NCBI GenBank assembly: GCA_013299105.1
Contig: JAAFJY010000033.1
Span: 1 to 64,000 of the forward strand
Direction: 5' to 3'
Origin: Chitinophagales bacterium
GTDB lineage: Bacteria; Bacteroidota; Bacteroidia; Chitinophagales; Saprospiraceae
Length of the DNA: 64,000 nucleotides
The translations under genes were made by a program, and so were the position numbers. Below, piece after piece: positions 52,601 through 62,275 of the stretch. The notes beneath the pieces are model-generated. The model worked only from the letters and a program-made list of their open reading frames with translations, was not told the DNA's origin and made no database searches. Each line of letters begins with the position of its first letter. Position 1 is the stretch's first letter.

Positions 52601-52663
52601 ATGGAACTTACTAGCCCCTCTTTCCCCAAAACCAACTCACCATCAGAATTCGACAACGCATGA
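52601..52663 (+). CDS. Short upstream ORF overlapping the clpC start
   Basis: ATG 52601 opens a 20-codon frame (MELTSPSFPKTNSPSEFDNA) whose TGA (52661-52663) overlaps the clpC ATG (52660) as ATGA. It would couple translation of clpC to the leader. There is no known homologue; it may be chance. Confidence 0.35.
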   Translation: MELTSPSFPKTNSPSEFDNA

Positions 52664-55224
52664 ATAATAGAAGATTTTCGCCCAAAGTGAAAGAAGTCAT
52701 CAAGCGGAGCCGGGAAGAAGCTTTCCGACTTGGCCACGACTTCATTGGCACGGAGCACTTGCTGTTGGGAATTGTTTCGGAAAGAGACAGCCTGGCGGTC
52801 CGAGTCCTCGAATCCTTGGATGTGGAGTTGTCTGAACTGAAACAAACCCTGGCGGATTCAGTCCAAAAAATTCCTGCAAACAACACCAACCTCAGTGTAG
52901 GTACTTTGCCACTCAACAAACAAGCTGAAAAAGTCCTAAAAGTGACATTTCTCGAAGCCAAAATGTTGAAAAGCGAAGAAATCAGTCCAGAGCACCTCGT
53001 GTTGTCAATCCTTAAGCACAAGGACAATCCCGCTTCGCGGATCCTGATGCAATTTGAAGTGGAATACGAAATCTACAAGGCAGAGTTAGAATATGTGAAG
53101 CAGGATCAAGATTTCTCTTCCATCGAACCACCTTACAACCAGGCTCCGTCCAACGACGATGATCCTTACGACGATGAAGAACGTGGTGCAGGTGGTGGTT
53201 TCCAACAACGGAAGTCCAACTCTAAGTCACGTACGCCAGTACTCGACAACTTTGGCCGTGATGTGACCAAACTTGCCGAAGAAGGCCGCTTGGACCCCAT
53301 CATTGGCCGTGAAAACGAAATCGAGCGCGTTTCGCAGATCCTTTCCCGTCGTAAAAAGAACAACCCTATTCTCATCGGTGAGCCAGGGGTTGGTAAAACG
53401 GCGATTGTAGAAGGTTTGGCCCTGCGGATCATGCAGCGCAAGGTATCCCGTACCTTGTTCAACAAGCGCATTGTGATGCTAGACCTGGCTGCCTTGGTGG
53501 CAGGCACTAAGTACCGTGGCCAGTTCGAAGAGCGCATGAAAGCGATCATGAACGAGTTGGAAAAAACCCGTGACGTGATCCTGTTCATCGACGAAATCCA
53601 CACGATGGTTGGGGCAGGTGGTGCAACGGGTTCTCTGGATGCTTCCAACATCTTTAAGCCAGCTTTGGCCCGGGGCGAGCTCCAGTGTATCGGCGCTTCG
53701 ACCTTGGATGAGTACCGCCAATACATCGAAAAAGATGGTGCCCTAGACCGTCGCTTCCAAAAAGTAATGGTGGACCCACCATCTGCCGATGAAGCGATCA
53801 ATATCCTGCACAACATCAAGTCTAAGTACGAGGAATTCCACAATGTCGTTTATGATGACGATGCGATCAAAGCCTGCGTACGCCTGAGCGACCGTTACAT
53901 CACGGACCGGTTCTTGCCCGATAAGGCGATTGACGTGTTGGATGAAGTTGGCGCTCGTGTTCACTTGAAGAACATTCACGTTCCAAAGCACATTGAAGAG
54001 CTGGAAAAGCAGATTGAGGAATTGAAAGAATCCAAAAATCAGGCGGTCAAAAACCAGCAATACGAGCGCGCCGCCGATCTGCGCGATCGCGAATCAAAAT
54101 TGGTACGCCAATTGGAGTTTGCTAAAGTGCAGTGGGAGGAAGAGTCCAAGACCAAGCGTTACCCCGTCAATGAAGAAGCCATTGCTGAAGTAGTGTCGAT
54201 GATGACGGGTATTCCAGTGATGCGGGTAGCCCAGAGCGAAAGCAAAAAGCTGGTGAGCATGGCTACCGACATGCAAAACAAGATCATCGGCCAAAACGAA
54301 GCGCTGCTCAAGATCACCAAGGCCATCCAGCGCAACCGCGTGGGCCTGAAAGATCCCTCCAAGCCAATCGGATCCTTTATTTTCCTTGGCCCGACCGGGG
54401 TAGGTAAAACCGAATTGGCCAAGGCTTTGGCCCGCTACCTTTTCGACTCTGAAGATGCCTTGATCCGCATTGACATGAGCGAATACATGGAAAAATTCTC
54501 GGTGAGCCGCCTCATTGGCGCGCCTCCAGGATACGTGGGTTATGAAGAAGGTGGCCAATTGACCGAAAAAGTACGCCGCAAACCATACTCGGTCGTGCTG
54601 CTCGACGAAATCGAAAAAGCCCACCCGGATGTGTACAATATCTTGTTGCAAGTGTTGGACGATGGCCAATTGACAGATGGCTTGGGCCGCAAGGTGGACT
54701 TCAAAAACACTTTGATCATCATGACCTCTAACATTGGTGTACGTCAACTGAAAGATTTTGGCCAAGGCGTAGGTTTCTCGACCAAAGCCCGCCAGGAAGC
54801 TGCCGACGACACCACGAAGTCGGTGATTCAAAATGCTTTGAAGAAAACCTTCTCGCCAGAATTCCTCAACCGCATTGACGATGTGGTGGTGTTCAACAGC
54901 TTAGGTCAGGAGGAGATTTTCAAGATCATCGACATCACGCTGCAAGACCTGTACAAGCGCTTGGCAGCCATGAATACCAACTACAAGCTAGTGCTCAGCG
55001 ATGAAGCCAAGAAATTTGTAGCCGAAAAAGGATTTGACCCACAATTTGGCGCACGTCCATTGCACCGGGCCATCCAGAAATACTTGGAAGACCCGCTAGC
55101 CGAGTTTATCCTCAGCGAAAATCCACCGGAAGGTAGCCTGCTCGAAGCCGTGAAAACGGAAGGCAGCGAAGAACTGCAAATCGTTTTGGGTAAAGAAGTC
55201 AACTCAGATGTGGAAGGGAATTAA
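52660..55224 (+). CDS. clpC: ClpC-type ATP-dependent protease ATPase
   Basis: 854 residues. Double Clp-N domain at 1-150 (FSPKVKEVIKRSREEAFRLG, HDFIGTEHLLLGI), an acidic linker, AAA-1 with GEPGVGKTA, a short UVR-type coiled coil (ERAADLRDRESKL), AAA-2 with GPTGVGKTELAKAL, and a Clp C-terminal domain with FGARPLHRAIQKYLEDPLAE. It unfolds substrates and feeds ClpP at the expense of ATP. The start by homology is ATG 52660. It is a stress-type gene that stands alone here. Confidence 0.96.
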   Translation: MNNRRFSPKVKEVIKRSREEAFRLGHDFIGTEHLLLGIVSERDSLAVRVLESLDVELSELKQTLADSVQKIPANNTNLSVGTLPLNKQAEKVLKVTFLEAKMLKSEEISPEHLVLSILKHKDNPASRILMQFEVEYEIYKAELEYVKQDQDFSSIEPPYNQAPSNDDDPYDDEERGAGGGFQQRKSNSKSRTPVLDNFGRDVTKLAEEGRLDPIIGRENEIERVSQILSRRKKNNPILIGEPGVGKTAIVEGLALRIMQRKVSRTLFNKRIVMLDLAALVAGTKYRGQFEERMKAIMNELEKTRDVILFIDEIHTMVGAGGATGSLDASNIFKPALARGELQCIGASTLDEYRQYIEKDGALDRRFQKVMVDPPSADEAINILHNIKSKYEEFHNVVYDDDAIKACVRLSDRYITDRFLPDKAIDVLDEVGARVHLKNIHVPKHIEELEKQIEELKESKNQAVKNQQYERAADLRDRESKLVRQLEFAKVQWEEESKTKRYPVNEEAIAEVVSMMTGIPVMRVAQSESKKLVSMATDMQNKIIGQNEALLKITKAIQRNRVGLKDPSKPIGSFIFLGPTGVGKTELAKALARYLFDSEDALIRIDMSEYMEKFSVSRLIGAPPGYVGYEEGGQLTEKVRRKPYSVVLLDEIEKAHPDVYNILLQVLDDGQLTDGLGRKVDFKNTLIIMTSNIGVRQLKDFGQGVGFSTKARQEAADDTTKSVIQNALKKTFSPEFLNRIDDVVVFNSLGQEEIFKIIDITLQDLYKRLAAMNTNYKLVLSDEAKKFVAEKGFDPQFGARPLHRAIQKYLEDPLAEFILSENPPEGSLLEAVKTEGSEELQIVLGKEVNSDVEGN

Positions 55225-55642
55225 TGGTTGTTCAAGGCCATTTCATCGCCCTTTTGCCCAAAATGAAGCCTGATTTTTACTATCGGTATTGTTGAGCAAA
55301 AAAGTAGAAGTTTGGGTCTTTCCCATTTCGGTCAAAAAAGGCCAGTTGTCCGTGGTTATTCGCCTCTTTTTGCGAAGGTAGCTATCGGTACGAATTACAA
55401 ATACCCCCTAGGTTGCAGGCAGGCTATTTGGCTTTGTAGCAAGGCGAGAGGAGGGAAAATAGTGGACTATTTGACCAACGAACAACGCAGCTACGGAGAC
55501 AAAGAGCCCGTGGAACTTGGGGCAGATTTACAATTTGGACCACTAGGGCCACCCCCACAAAAAGCAGGCTCGACTGACGAAAAACTGTCATATTTTTTGT
55601 CTTGAAACCACAGTCCTAAACTTTTACTAAAAAATATCATTT
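55225..55642. other. Non-coding gap between clpC and infC
   Basis: No gene is convincing; a 97-codon frame at 55312 has no recognisable features. The 19-mer GGTACGAATTACAAATACC at 55387 is identical to one at 28537-28555, marking another small dispersed repeat. Confidence 0.4.
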
Positions 55643-55685
55643 AAAAAAGAAGGGAACTTCTATGTGAAGCGCTCTTCTTTTTTTT
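55643..55685. terminator. Bidirectional terminator-like hairpin before infC
   Basis: AAAAAAGAAG (55643-55652) pairs with CTTCTTTTTT (from 55674), followed by more T residues. It would end transcripts from the clpC side and isolate infC. Confidence 0.55.
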
Positions 55686-55839
55686 AATTTTGGGAATTCT
55701 TTTCGCTTTGACTTTGTTTCCGTTCGAATACTCAGTGCGCATGTCTAACCCTTGGAGGCCTAGCCAGAAAAATTTAAACATGCTTTCAGGTTCATCAATA
55801 AAGCGAGCGAGCAACATTATTTAACAAAACATCATTCAT

Positions 55840-56508
55840 TTGGCAAAGAACTTTTATGGTGGCGGTGGCCCCAGGAGACCCGGCGGCGGCTCTGGTGGTT
55901 TTGGTGGCGGTAATCGCCCAGGAGGTGGGGGACGTGACCGCAGATTCCCTCAAGAAGACGACAAAAATCAACACCGGGTAAATGACCAAATCCGTGTCCC
56001 ACAGATTCGCCTGATAGGGGACAACATGGAGGCAATCAGCGCAATCGTGGGGCAGAATGTCCTGTCCGGGGAAGTCTATAACACCCGAGATGCCTTGATT
56101 TGGGCCGAGAAAACTGATCTCGATTTGGTTGAAATCTCACCCAACGCAGAACCTCCGGTGGTGCGCATCATCGACTACAACAAGTTTTTGTACGAGAAAA
56201 AGCGCAAAGAAAAAGAAATCAAATCCAAAGCGGCTAAAACGGTCATCAAGGAAATTCGTTTCGGCCCAAATACTGATGACCACGACTTTGACTTCAAATT
56301 ACGCCATGCTAAAACCTTTTTGGAAGAAGGTGCTAAGGTCAAAGCCTATGTAAATTTCCGTGGTCGTACCATTGTGTTCAAAGACCGCGGAGAAGTATTG
56401 CTGCTCAAGTTTTTGAAAGAATTGGAAGAACTAGGCTCTCCTGAGTCGCTGCCCAAGCTCGAAGGCCGGCGCATGATCGTGATCATTTCGCCTAAGAAGA
56501 AGAAGTGA
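55840..56508 (+). CDS. infC: Translation initiation factor IF-3
   Basis: About 222 residues. A Gly/Arg-rich extension (~1-35) precedes the N domain (RVPQIRLIGDNMEAISAIVG, DLVEISPNAEPPVVRIIDYNKFLYEKKR) and C domain (KEIRFGPNTDDHDFDFKLRHAKTFLEEGAKVKAYVNFRGR). There is no ATG in frame at the start: candidates are TTG 55840 and, two codons earlier, ATT 55834. IF-3 genes commonly use AUU, which IF-3 itself discriminates against, giving autoregulation. rpmI and rplT, the usual downstream partners, do not follow; a terminator does. Confidence 0.95.
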   Translation: MAKNFYGGGGPRRPGGGSGGFGGGNRPGGGGRDRRFPQEDDKNQHRVNDQIRVPQIRLIGDNMEAISAIVGQNVLSGEVYNTRDALIWAEKTDLDLVEISPNAEPPVVRIIDYNKFLYEKKRKEKEIKSKAAKTVIKEIRFGPNTDDHDFDFKLRHAKTFLEEGAKVKAYVNFRGRTIVFKDRGEVLLLKFLKELEELGSPESLPKLEGRRMIVIISPKKKK

Positions 56509-56533
56509 TGGCCCATTGCTGGCAATAGAAATA

Positions 56534-56572
56534 AAAAAAGCGTTGGCTCTTGTATGGGGTCAACGCTTTTTT
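56534..56572. terminator. Bidirectional terminator between infC and the UBP gene
   Basis: AAAAAAGCGTTG (56534-56545) pairs with CAACGCTTTTTT (56561-56572), giving A- and T-runs on both sides. It serves two convergent genes. Confidence 0.85.
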
Positions 56573-56849
56573 ATTCCTCCTCCCCCGGTACAAACAAATC
56601 GTCGGCGTAACACCACATCCAGTCTTCACCAGGCTCGGCAGAGCGCACCACTGGGTGCTTGCTGGCGTGGTAATGCTTGGTAGCGTGCCGCTGCGGTGAG
56701 GAGTCGCAGCAACGCGTGAGCCCACAGGTTTGGCAGGTGCGCAGGTGTACCCAGGTACTGCCCATTTCGATACAATCTACACATACGCCGCCTTGATCCA
56801 CGATGATTTGTTCGGGAGCCGGGATGTGCGCACAGGTTTGTTCTTGCAT
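56571..56849 (-). CDS. UBP-type zinc finger protein
   Basis: 92 residues from ATG 56849. Zinc ligands match the ZnF-UBP pattern: CVDCIEMG, LRTCQTCGLTRCCDSS, HATKHYHASKHPVV, WCYADD. In eukaryotes this finger binds the ubiquitin C-terminus; bacterial stand-alone copies exist with unknown ligands. It is cytoplasmic and monocistronic. Confidence 0.88.
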   Translation of the reverse strand: MQEQTCAHIPAPEQIIVDQGGVCVDCIEMGSTWVHLRTCQTCGLTRCCDSSPQRHATKHYHASKHPVVRSAEPGEDWMWCYADDLFVPGEEE

Positions 56850-56961
56850 GGTTCGCTGTTTTTGCAAGGTTCAAAAAAAGAAATGGAAAAATAGCGCATT
56901 TTGTTTGTGGAGCCGTGTGTAATTTTTGCTGCCCGCTCATCATGGTAGAAAACTCACTATC

Positions 56962-57642
56962 ATGAAACTTTTGTACACCACTATTTTGGCCTGTATGCTG
57001 GCTGGCGCTTTGACTGCGCAAAACAAGATTACCTTGAACTGGATCATGACCGATGAACAGTATGCGCCAATTCCTGAAGCCTATGTTTATACAGAATATG
57101 GAAGCCGAGGGAGGTATAGTGATGAACAAGGTCGTATTTCATTGGAGGTGAAAATTGGTGGCGAGTTGGTAATTGGGAGAATGGGTTATGAGACCAAAAA
57201 AATTCGCATAAACGAGAATACTCAGGTTGATAGCATTTTTGTTTTAAATGTTGTGCCAATACTGCTTCCTGAAATTTCCATAAGTGTTTATAATGGTCAT
57301 ATAGACATCATTTCCTGTCCTTGTCTTTTTGGCTCTTGCGATACGATCAAACAATCATCCTATTTTTCTTTGTTGCCCCCTGATTCAAACAAAATTGAGT
57401 CGTACAAATTAAATTCAGTATACAAAATACATTCCTACCCAAACCCCACTAACTCTTTCCTAACCCTTCAATCCGAAAAACCCCTAGGCCAAGTCGACCT
57501 CTTCAACCTAAACGGCCAAAAGCTCAAAACCTACAACTTCCAACAGCAACTCCAAACGGAAATCGACCTGAGTGGGCAGCCCAAGGGTACTTATGTTTTG
57601 CGCAGCAGCGAGGGCTGGGTGGAGCGGGTTTTGAAGCAGTAA
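56962..57642 (+). CDS. Secreted protein with carboxypeptidase-regulatory-like domain and T9SS type A sorting domain
   Basis: 226 residues from ATG 56962. Signal peptide MKLLYTTILACMLAGALTAQ, a beta domain at ~22-105 (APIPEAYVYTEYGSRGRYSD), a cysteine-containing middle (ISCPCLFGSC) and a C-terminal sorting domain from ~150 (SYPNPTNSFLTLQS, VDLFNLNGQKLKTYNF, GQPKGTYVLRS). The type IX system would export it and anchor or release it after removing the tail. The middle (57200-57430) is clearly more AT-rich than its flanks. It converges with the giant gene, leaving a 1-bp gap. Confidence 0.85.
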   Translation: MKLLYTTILACMLAGALTAQNKITLNWIMTDEQYAPIPEAYVYTEYGSRGRYSDEQGRISLEVKIGGELVIGRMGYETKKIRINENTQVDSIFVLNVVPILLPEISISVYNGHIDIISCPCLFGSCDTIKQSSYFSLLPPDSNKIESYKLNSVYKIHSYPNPTNSFLTLQSEKPLGQVDLFNLNGQKLKTYNFQQQLQTEIDLSGQPKGTYVLRSSEGWVERVLKQ

Positions 57643-57643
57643 A

Positions 57644-60600
57644 TCACCGCAACAACTGCACTTCCCCTCCCAATACCACCTTTTTATCATTGATATCGAG
57701 GCCTACAAACTGGAAAAGATAGGTGCCAATGGGCGCAGGCTCAGCCTTGCGGCTGCCGTCCCAGCAGGCATCCAATCCCCTGCCTTGGAACACCAGGCTG
57801 CCCCAGCGGTCAAAAACCCAGAGTTCGCCGTCTTTTAGGCAGGGGCTTTGGGGACAAAAGGTGTCGTTGATTTGATCCTGGTTGGGGCTGAAAGCAGTGG
57901 GGGCATATACCGCACACTCCACGGCCACTTTGACCTCGATGCAAGCGCGGCTGCTGCAATTTTCCGTGGTGGCCGTCACACAATAGGTCGCATCATTGAG
58001 AATGCCTTTGAGCACGGGATCGGGGCAGTTGTTGCAACTCAAGCCCCCGCCGGGCGACCATTGGAAGCTCTGGGCATCGCCATTGGCATTCAAAGTCACC
58101 GAGCCGCCGAGGCGCAAATTGGTGCTTTTGGCCAATTGGATCAGGGGCAAAGCCAGGACTTTGACGCTGATCCGGGCGGTATCTCGGCACTTGTTGTCAG
58201 AAATGACCACCACTTTGTAGCTAGAGTCTCGCTTGGGATTCAAGTTGATTTGGGCCGCAGTATTGCCAGTGCTCCATTGGTAAGTTCCCCCACCACTGGC
58301 CCTCAAAGTCAGTCTTTCGCCTGCACAAATCTGAGCGGGCCCGCTGATCCGCGCTTGTGGATTGGGTGCCAGGCTGACTTGCACCTTGCCAAGGGCGCTG
58401 CATTGCTCGGCGTTGGTAACTTTTACCTCGTAAATGCCAGCTTGCACGGGCCAAAGCCTGGGTTGGGCCTGGCTGCTGCTGAAACCACCAGGGCCAGTCC
58501 AGGCATAAGCATTGCCGCCGCTGGCGCTGAGTTGGAGGGTGTCGGCGTTGCAAAGGGTCATGGCGGCTGGTCCTACGCTGATGTTGGGCTTTTTCCGCAC
58601 CGGCAAATTGATGGTCGCGGTATCCTGGCAGCCCTTGGCATCGCTGATGGTCAGGGCGTAGTTGGCACTGTTTTGGGGCATCACGTTCAGGGTGCTCGAC
58701 ACCCCACCCACACTCCAAAGGTAGGAGTATGGCCCGGTCCCTCCGCTGCCCTCGGCTCGCAGTTGCAGGCTTTCAGCCTCGCATGCAAAGGGGCGCTCCG
58801 ACTTGATCTCAGCATTGGGTCGAGCATCTACTTGAACACTGATTTGGCCGTTGGCCTTGCAGTTTTGGCCGTCGCTGACCGTCACGCTGTAGCTGGAACT
58901 GGCTTTGGGTTTGGGCGTGATTTGATGACTCACCTCGCCACTGCTCCAGGAAAACGAATAGGGGATGGTGCCGCCATTTGCTACCGCTTTGATCACAGCG
59001 GGTTTGCCTTCACAAATGGCTTGATTGGGGCCCAAGTCCAGGATTGGCAAGGGAAAAACGTTGATCACCACCTGATCCGTGTCGCGACAATTGTTGGCGT
59101 CGATTCCAATGACCGTGTAGGTACGGGTAGCGCTGGGGCGAAAGGCCTGCCCTGGCACGATGCTGGGGCTCCAAAAATAAGTATTGGCCCCCGTGGCATT
59201 CAAACTGACGCTTTCACCAGTGCAAATGCGCCGATCCTCGCCCGCATTCACCTGCGGACGCGACACCAAGGTAATGACCACCTTGGCCGAGTCGCGGCAA
59301 TTGCCACTGGTGCCAATCACTTGATAAGTTGCGGTACTCGTGGGCACAAAAGCCTGGCCATTGACGATGCCTTGATTCCAAGTGTAATTCGTGGCTCCAG
59401 TGGCGGTCAAAGTCACACTTTCGCCCTCGCAAACCCGTCGGTCGGACCCTACATTGAGCTGTGGCCTGGGCGCTACTGTAATGACGATTTGCGCGGTATC
59501 CTTGCAATTGTTCGCATCGCTGCCGATCAAGGTGTAGGTTTGAGTGGCCGAGGGCAGAAAGGGCTGTCCATTGGTCACGCCGCGATCCCATTGATAAGTG
59601 ACTGCCCCGCTGCCACTGAGGGTGGTGTTTTCTCCTTCACAAAGGTTGCGGTCGGCCCCGCCGCTGACTTGGGGGCGGGCATTGACGGTGATTTGCACCT
59701 GGGCGGAGTCTTTGCAACCCTTGGCATCGGTGCCAATTACTTGGTAAGTTCGGCTGTTTTGCACCCGAAAAACTTGTCCGTTCACCAGGCCCTGGTCCCA
59801 TTGATAAGTACTGGCCCCGCTGCCACTGAGGCTAAGACTTTCTCCTTCACAAATGCTGCGGTTGCCACCGCCGCTGACTTGTGGTTGCGCGTTTACAATG
59901 ACCTGGATCGGGGTGCGTGTCTCGCTGGCGGCGCATACGCTGTCTTGGGCAAAAAAAGTAGTATTGGTCAAAAGTGGGCCAGTGATTAAGCTATCTCCCC
60001 GTCCCAACAAGCGTCCACCTGTGGCTGCGCTGTACCAAGTGATGAGGCCTTCGCCTCGCACGCGTAAGGTGAGGCCAGTACCCGCACAGACTTCCAAATT
60101 GGCCGAGCGGTTGAGGTCGGTGGGTGGGGGAGGGGCGTAACAATCGGCAAAACGGGCCAGCAACAAGTCCATACCGCCACCAGAATTGCGCTGGTGGGCA
60201 TTGGAGCTGGCAACGCCCGTGCTGGAACCCTCGGTGAAACCTACCGTAAATAGGTTGAGTCGGGCATCCACCTCTAGTCCATAAGCCCGGTCTTCGCCGG
60301 CTCCACCGTAATAGGTTGCCCAACGCAGGACTCCATTGTTGTTGAATTTGGCTAAAATGGCGTCGTTGAGTCCACCTGCGTAGGTCTCTTGATAGGCATT
60401 GGTGGTGGCAATGCCGGTCGTAGAGTTGCTGAAACCCGATACATAAATATCCTCGCTGTTGTTGGGGGCTAGCACGATACCGTAGCCGATGTCATTGCCT
60501 GTATTTCCAAAGTAGGTACCCCAAATGCGCTGGCCAGTGGGCGAAAACTTAGCCAAAACCAGGTCAATGCCCCCTTTTAATGCCGTCTGAAAAGCACCTG

Positions 60601-62275
60601 CGGAGCTGATGTTGTTGGGCGAACTGCTTTGCCCTGTGATGTATATGTTGTTGTTGGCATCTTTGGCGATACCATCGGCATATTCGTCGCCGCTGCCACC
60701 ATAGTAAGTGCCCCAAATGCGCTGACCGTTGGCATTGAACTGCATCAGGAACATATCAGCGGTGCCACCAGCATAAGTGCCTTGAAATGCACCTGCGCTG
60801 GCAATGCCTTGGGTGGAAGAACTCCAGCCACTGATATAGACCCCGCCATTGTTCTCGCTGACCAGGGCCAGGCCCAATTCAAACTCTGCATCGCCAAAAT
60901 AGGTGCCCCAAATTTGCTGGCCATTTTCCGTGAATTTGGCCACAAACCCGTCAAACTGGCCACCGTAAGTGGTTTTGAAAGCTCCATTGGTGGCAATGCC
61001 TGCCGTAGATCGAGTCCATCCCGTGATGTACAAATTGCCCACTGCATCCAGGCCAATGGCATTGCCAAAATCGTATTGTGCTCCGCCAAAGTAAGTGCCC
61101 CAGGTGCGGATTCCATTCGGGTTGAATTTGGCAATGTACACATCTACATCACCTTGCAGGGTGCTTTGGTGTATACCTGCACTGGCAATACCCGCGCTGG
61201 AATTGCTGCCGCCCACTAGGTAAACATCGCCTTGGCGGCTCACCGCAAGCCCTTGGCCGCTGTCAGAGCCCGTTCCGCCATAATAAGCACCCCAAAGCCT
61301 TTGGCCGTTGGCGTTGAACTTGGCCAGTAGGGCGTCGTTGTCGCCTGCCCAAGTGTTTTGGTGTACGCCCGCGGTAGCAATGTTGTTGGGCGAAACACTC
61401 AGCCCGGTGATATAGACATTGCCGATGCCATCGCGGGCCAGGTCGCGGCCCTGGTCGGTACCAGATCCACCATAATAAGTGGCCCAGTCAAGGTTGGGAA
61501 TCGGATCAATGACCAAATCAGACTGAACAGCGCTTTCCAAACCCGTAAACCCTACGATACAAGTGCTTGCTTTGCCATTTTCTTGGGCAAAAGCCTGGAT
61601 CATTTGGTATCGAATCTGCACAGGTTTTTGGGTGGAAGCCCAATAGCTGGCGGGGATGGTTTCTTTCAAATGCCCGTGTACCAAGTGCAAGTCAAGCTCC
61701 TCGTCTTTCAATTGCACGTTCAAGGCTCCTCGGTACACCATGCGGATATCGCTCAAATTTGCCCCGGGGTGCAAGTGGAAATTGTATTCAAAAGGTTTGC
61801 CACTTGGCCCATTGGCCAATAACTCCAAGTCGATATGGGGGTACAATTCTTTAAAAACCAGCCTTTTTGAATGCTTCACGATCAGGCCATTGGGATGTGT
61901 TTGTGGGTAGAAAACCAGGTGATCAGGCGCAGTTTCTGCTACTTCGAGCCAGGAATCGGAGTTTGCGCCCAAAAAATCAATGTCCACCCGGTGAAATTGA
62001 TGAGCGACTGGCGGGGTATTTGCTTCCCAAACCTGGTTTTTGGCCGTCGCTTGCTGAACTTGGTAGGTATCGTAACTAAAACCCTTGGCCCGCACTTGTA
62101 CATTCAGTCCGTTTTGAGCCGACAAAAGGTATTTGACGCTTGTATTGGTTCGGTTTTCTTGATCCACCACTTGCCCCTCATTGGCTATGAAACCATGAGA
62201 GGCCATGTTTTGGGCCAAAAGGCAAGTGTTTGAAACGCACAAAAGCACACAAAGGAGGGTAAGTGTTTTGTTCAT
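57644..62275 (-). CDS. Giant secreted SBBP beta-propeller / Ig-like repeat protein with CHU_C (T9SS type B) tail
   Basis: 1543 residues from ATG 62275. Signal peptide (MNKTLTLLCVLLCVSNTCLLAQ); an N-terminal adhesin-like domain at ~25-255 beginning ASHGFIANEGQVVDQENRTN; about seven SBBP units (~265-720; GTYYGGSGTDxG type); one Ig_CHU-like domain; about nine Ig/PKD-like units of ~70-77 residues (RPQVSGGADRNLCEGENTTL style); and a CHU_C gliding-type end (YAPTAFSPNQDQINDTFCPQ, FDRWGSLVF, IGTYLFQFVGLD). It should be exported by the type IX system and displayed at the surface as an adhesin. Four Ig units are nearly identical at the DNA level with a 210-bp period. Confidence 0.88.
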   Translation of the reverse strand: MNKTLTLLCVLLCVSNTCLLAQNMASHGFIANEGQVVDQENRTNTSVKYLLSAQNGLNVQVRAKGFSYDTYQVQQATAKNQVWEANTPPVAHQFHRVDIDFLGANSDSWLEVAETAPDHLVFYPQTHPNGLIVKHSKRLVFKELYPHIDLELLANGPSGKPFEYNFHLHPGANLSDIRMVYRGALNVQLKDEELDLHLVHGHLKETIPASYWASTQKPVQIRYQMIQAFAQENGKASTCIVGFTGLESAVQSDLVIDPIPNLDWATYYGGSGTDQGRDLARDGIGNVYITGLSVSPNNIATAGVHQNTWAGDNDALLAKFNANGQRLWGAYYGGTGSDSGQGLAVSRQGDVYLVGGSNSSAGIASAGIHQSTLQGDVDVYIAKFNPNGIRTWGTYFGGAQYDFGNAIGLDAVGNLYITGWTRSTAGIATNGAFKTTYGGQFDGFVAKFTENGQQIWGTYFGDAEFELGLALVSENNGGVYISGWSSSTQGIASAGAFQGTYAGGTADMFLMQFNANGQRIWGTYYGGSGDEYADGIAKDANNNIYITGQSSSPNNISSAGAFQTALKGGIDLVLAKFSPTGQRIWGTYFGNTGNDIGYGIVLAPNNSEDIYVSGFSNSTTGIATTNAYQETYAGGLNDAILAKFNNNGVLRWATYYGGAGEDRAYGLEVDARLNLFTVGFTEGSSTGVASSNAHQRNSGGGMDLLLARFADCYAPPPPTDLNRSANLEVCAGTGLTLRVRGEGLITWYSAATGGRLLGRGDSLITGPLLTNTTFFAQDSVCAASETRTPIQVIVNAQPQVSGGGNRSICEGESLSLSGSGASTYQWDQGLVNGQVFRVQNSRTYQVIGTDAKGCKDSAQVQITVNARPQVSGGADRNLCEGENTTLSGSGAVTYQWDRGVTNGQPFLPSATQTYTLIGSDANNCKDTAQIVITVAPRPQLNVGSDRRVCEGESVTLTATGATNYTWNQGIVNGQAFVPTSTATYQVIGTSGNCRDSAKVVITLVSRPQVNAGEDRRICTGESVSLNATGANTYFWSPSIVPGQAFRPSATRTYTVIGIDANNCRDTDQVVINVFPLPILDLGPNQAICEGKPAVIKAVANGGTIPYSFSWSSGEVSHQITPKPKASSSYSVTVSDGQNCKANGQISVQVDARPNAEIKSERPFACEAESLQLRAEGSGGTGPYSYLWSVGGVSSTLNVMPQNSANYALTISDAKGCQDTATINLPVRKKPNISVGPAAMTLCNADTLQLSASGGNAYAWTGPGGFSSSQAQPRLWPVQAGIYEVKVTNAEQCSALGKVQVSLAPNPQARISGPAQICAGERLTLRASGGGTYQWSTGNTAAQINLNPKRDSSYKVVVISDNKCRDTARISVKVLALPLIQLAKSTNLRLGGSVTLNANGDAQSFQWSPGGGLSCNNCPDPVLKGILNDATYCVTATTENCSSRACIEVKVAVECAVYAPTAFSPNQDQINDTFCPQSPCLKDGELWVFDRWGSLVFQGRGLDACWDGSRKAEPAPIGTYLFQFVGLDINDKKVVLGGEVQLLR
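59060..59900 (-). repeat. Intragenic 210-bp tandem repeats encoding Ig-like units
   Basis: Four consecutive Ig units share long identical DNA words, for example CCGCTGCCACTGAGG and CTCCTTCACAAA, spaced 210 bp apart (59632 and 59842). The period equals 70 codons, so the frame is kept. It indicates recent duplication and possible copy-number variation. Confidence 0.7.

Noticed and set aside
55312-55605. 97-codon frame between clpC and infC
   Set aside because: No domain, odd composition, and contains a dispersed 19-mer repeat; more likely non-coding.
57848-59989. A 713-codon open frame on the plus strand opposite the giant gene
   Set aside because: It lies fully antisense to a clearly coding domain-repeat gene; its protein is low-complexity Gly/Ala/His without domains. 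The openness follows from the codon bias and repeats of the real gene.
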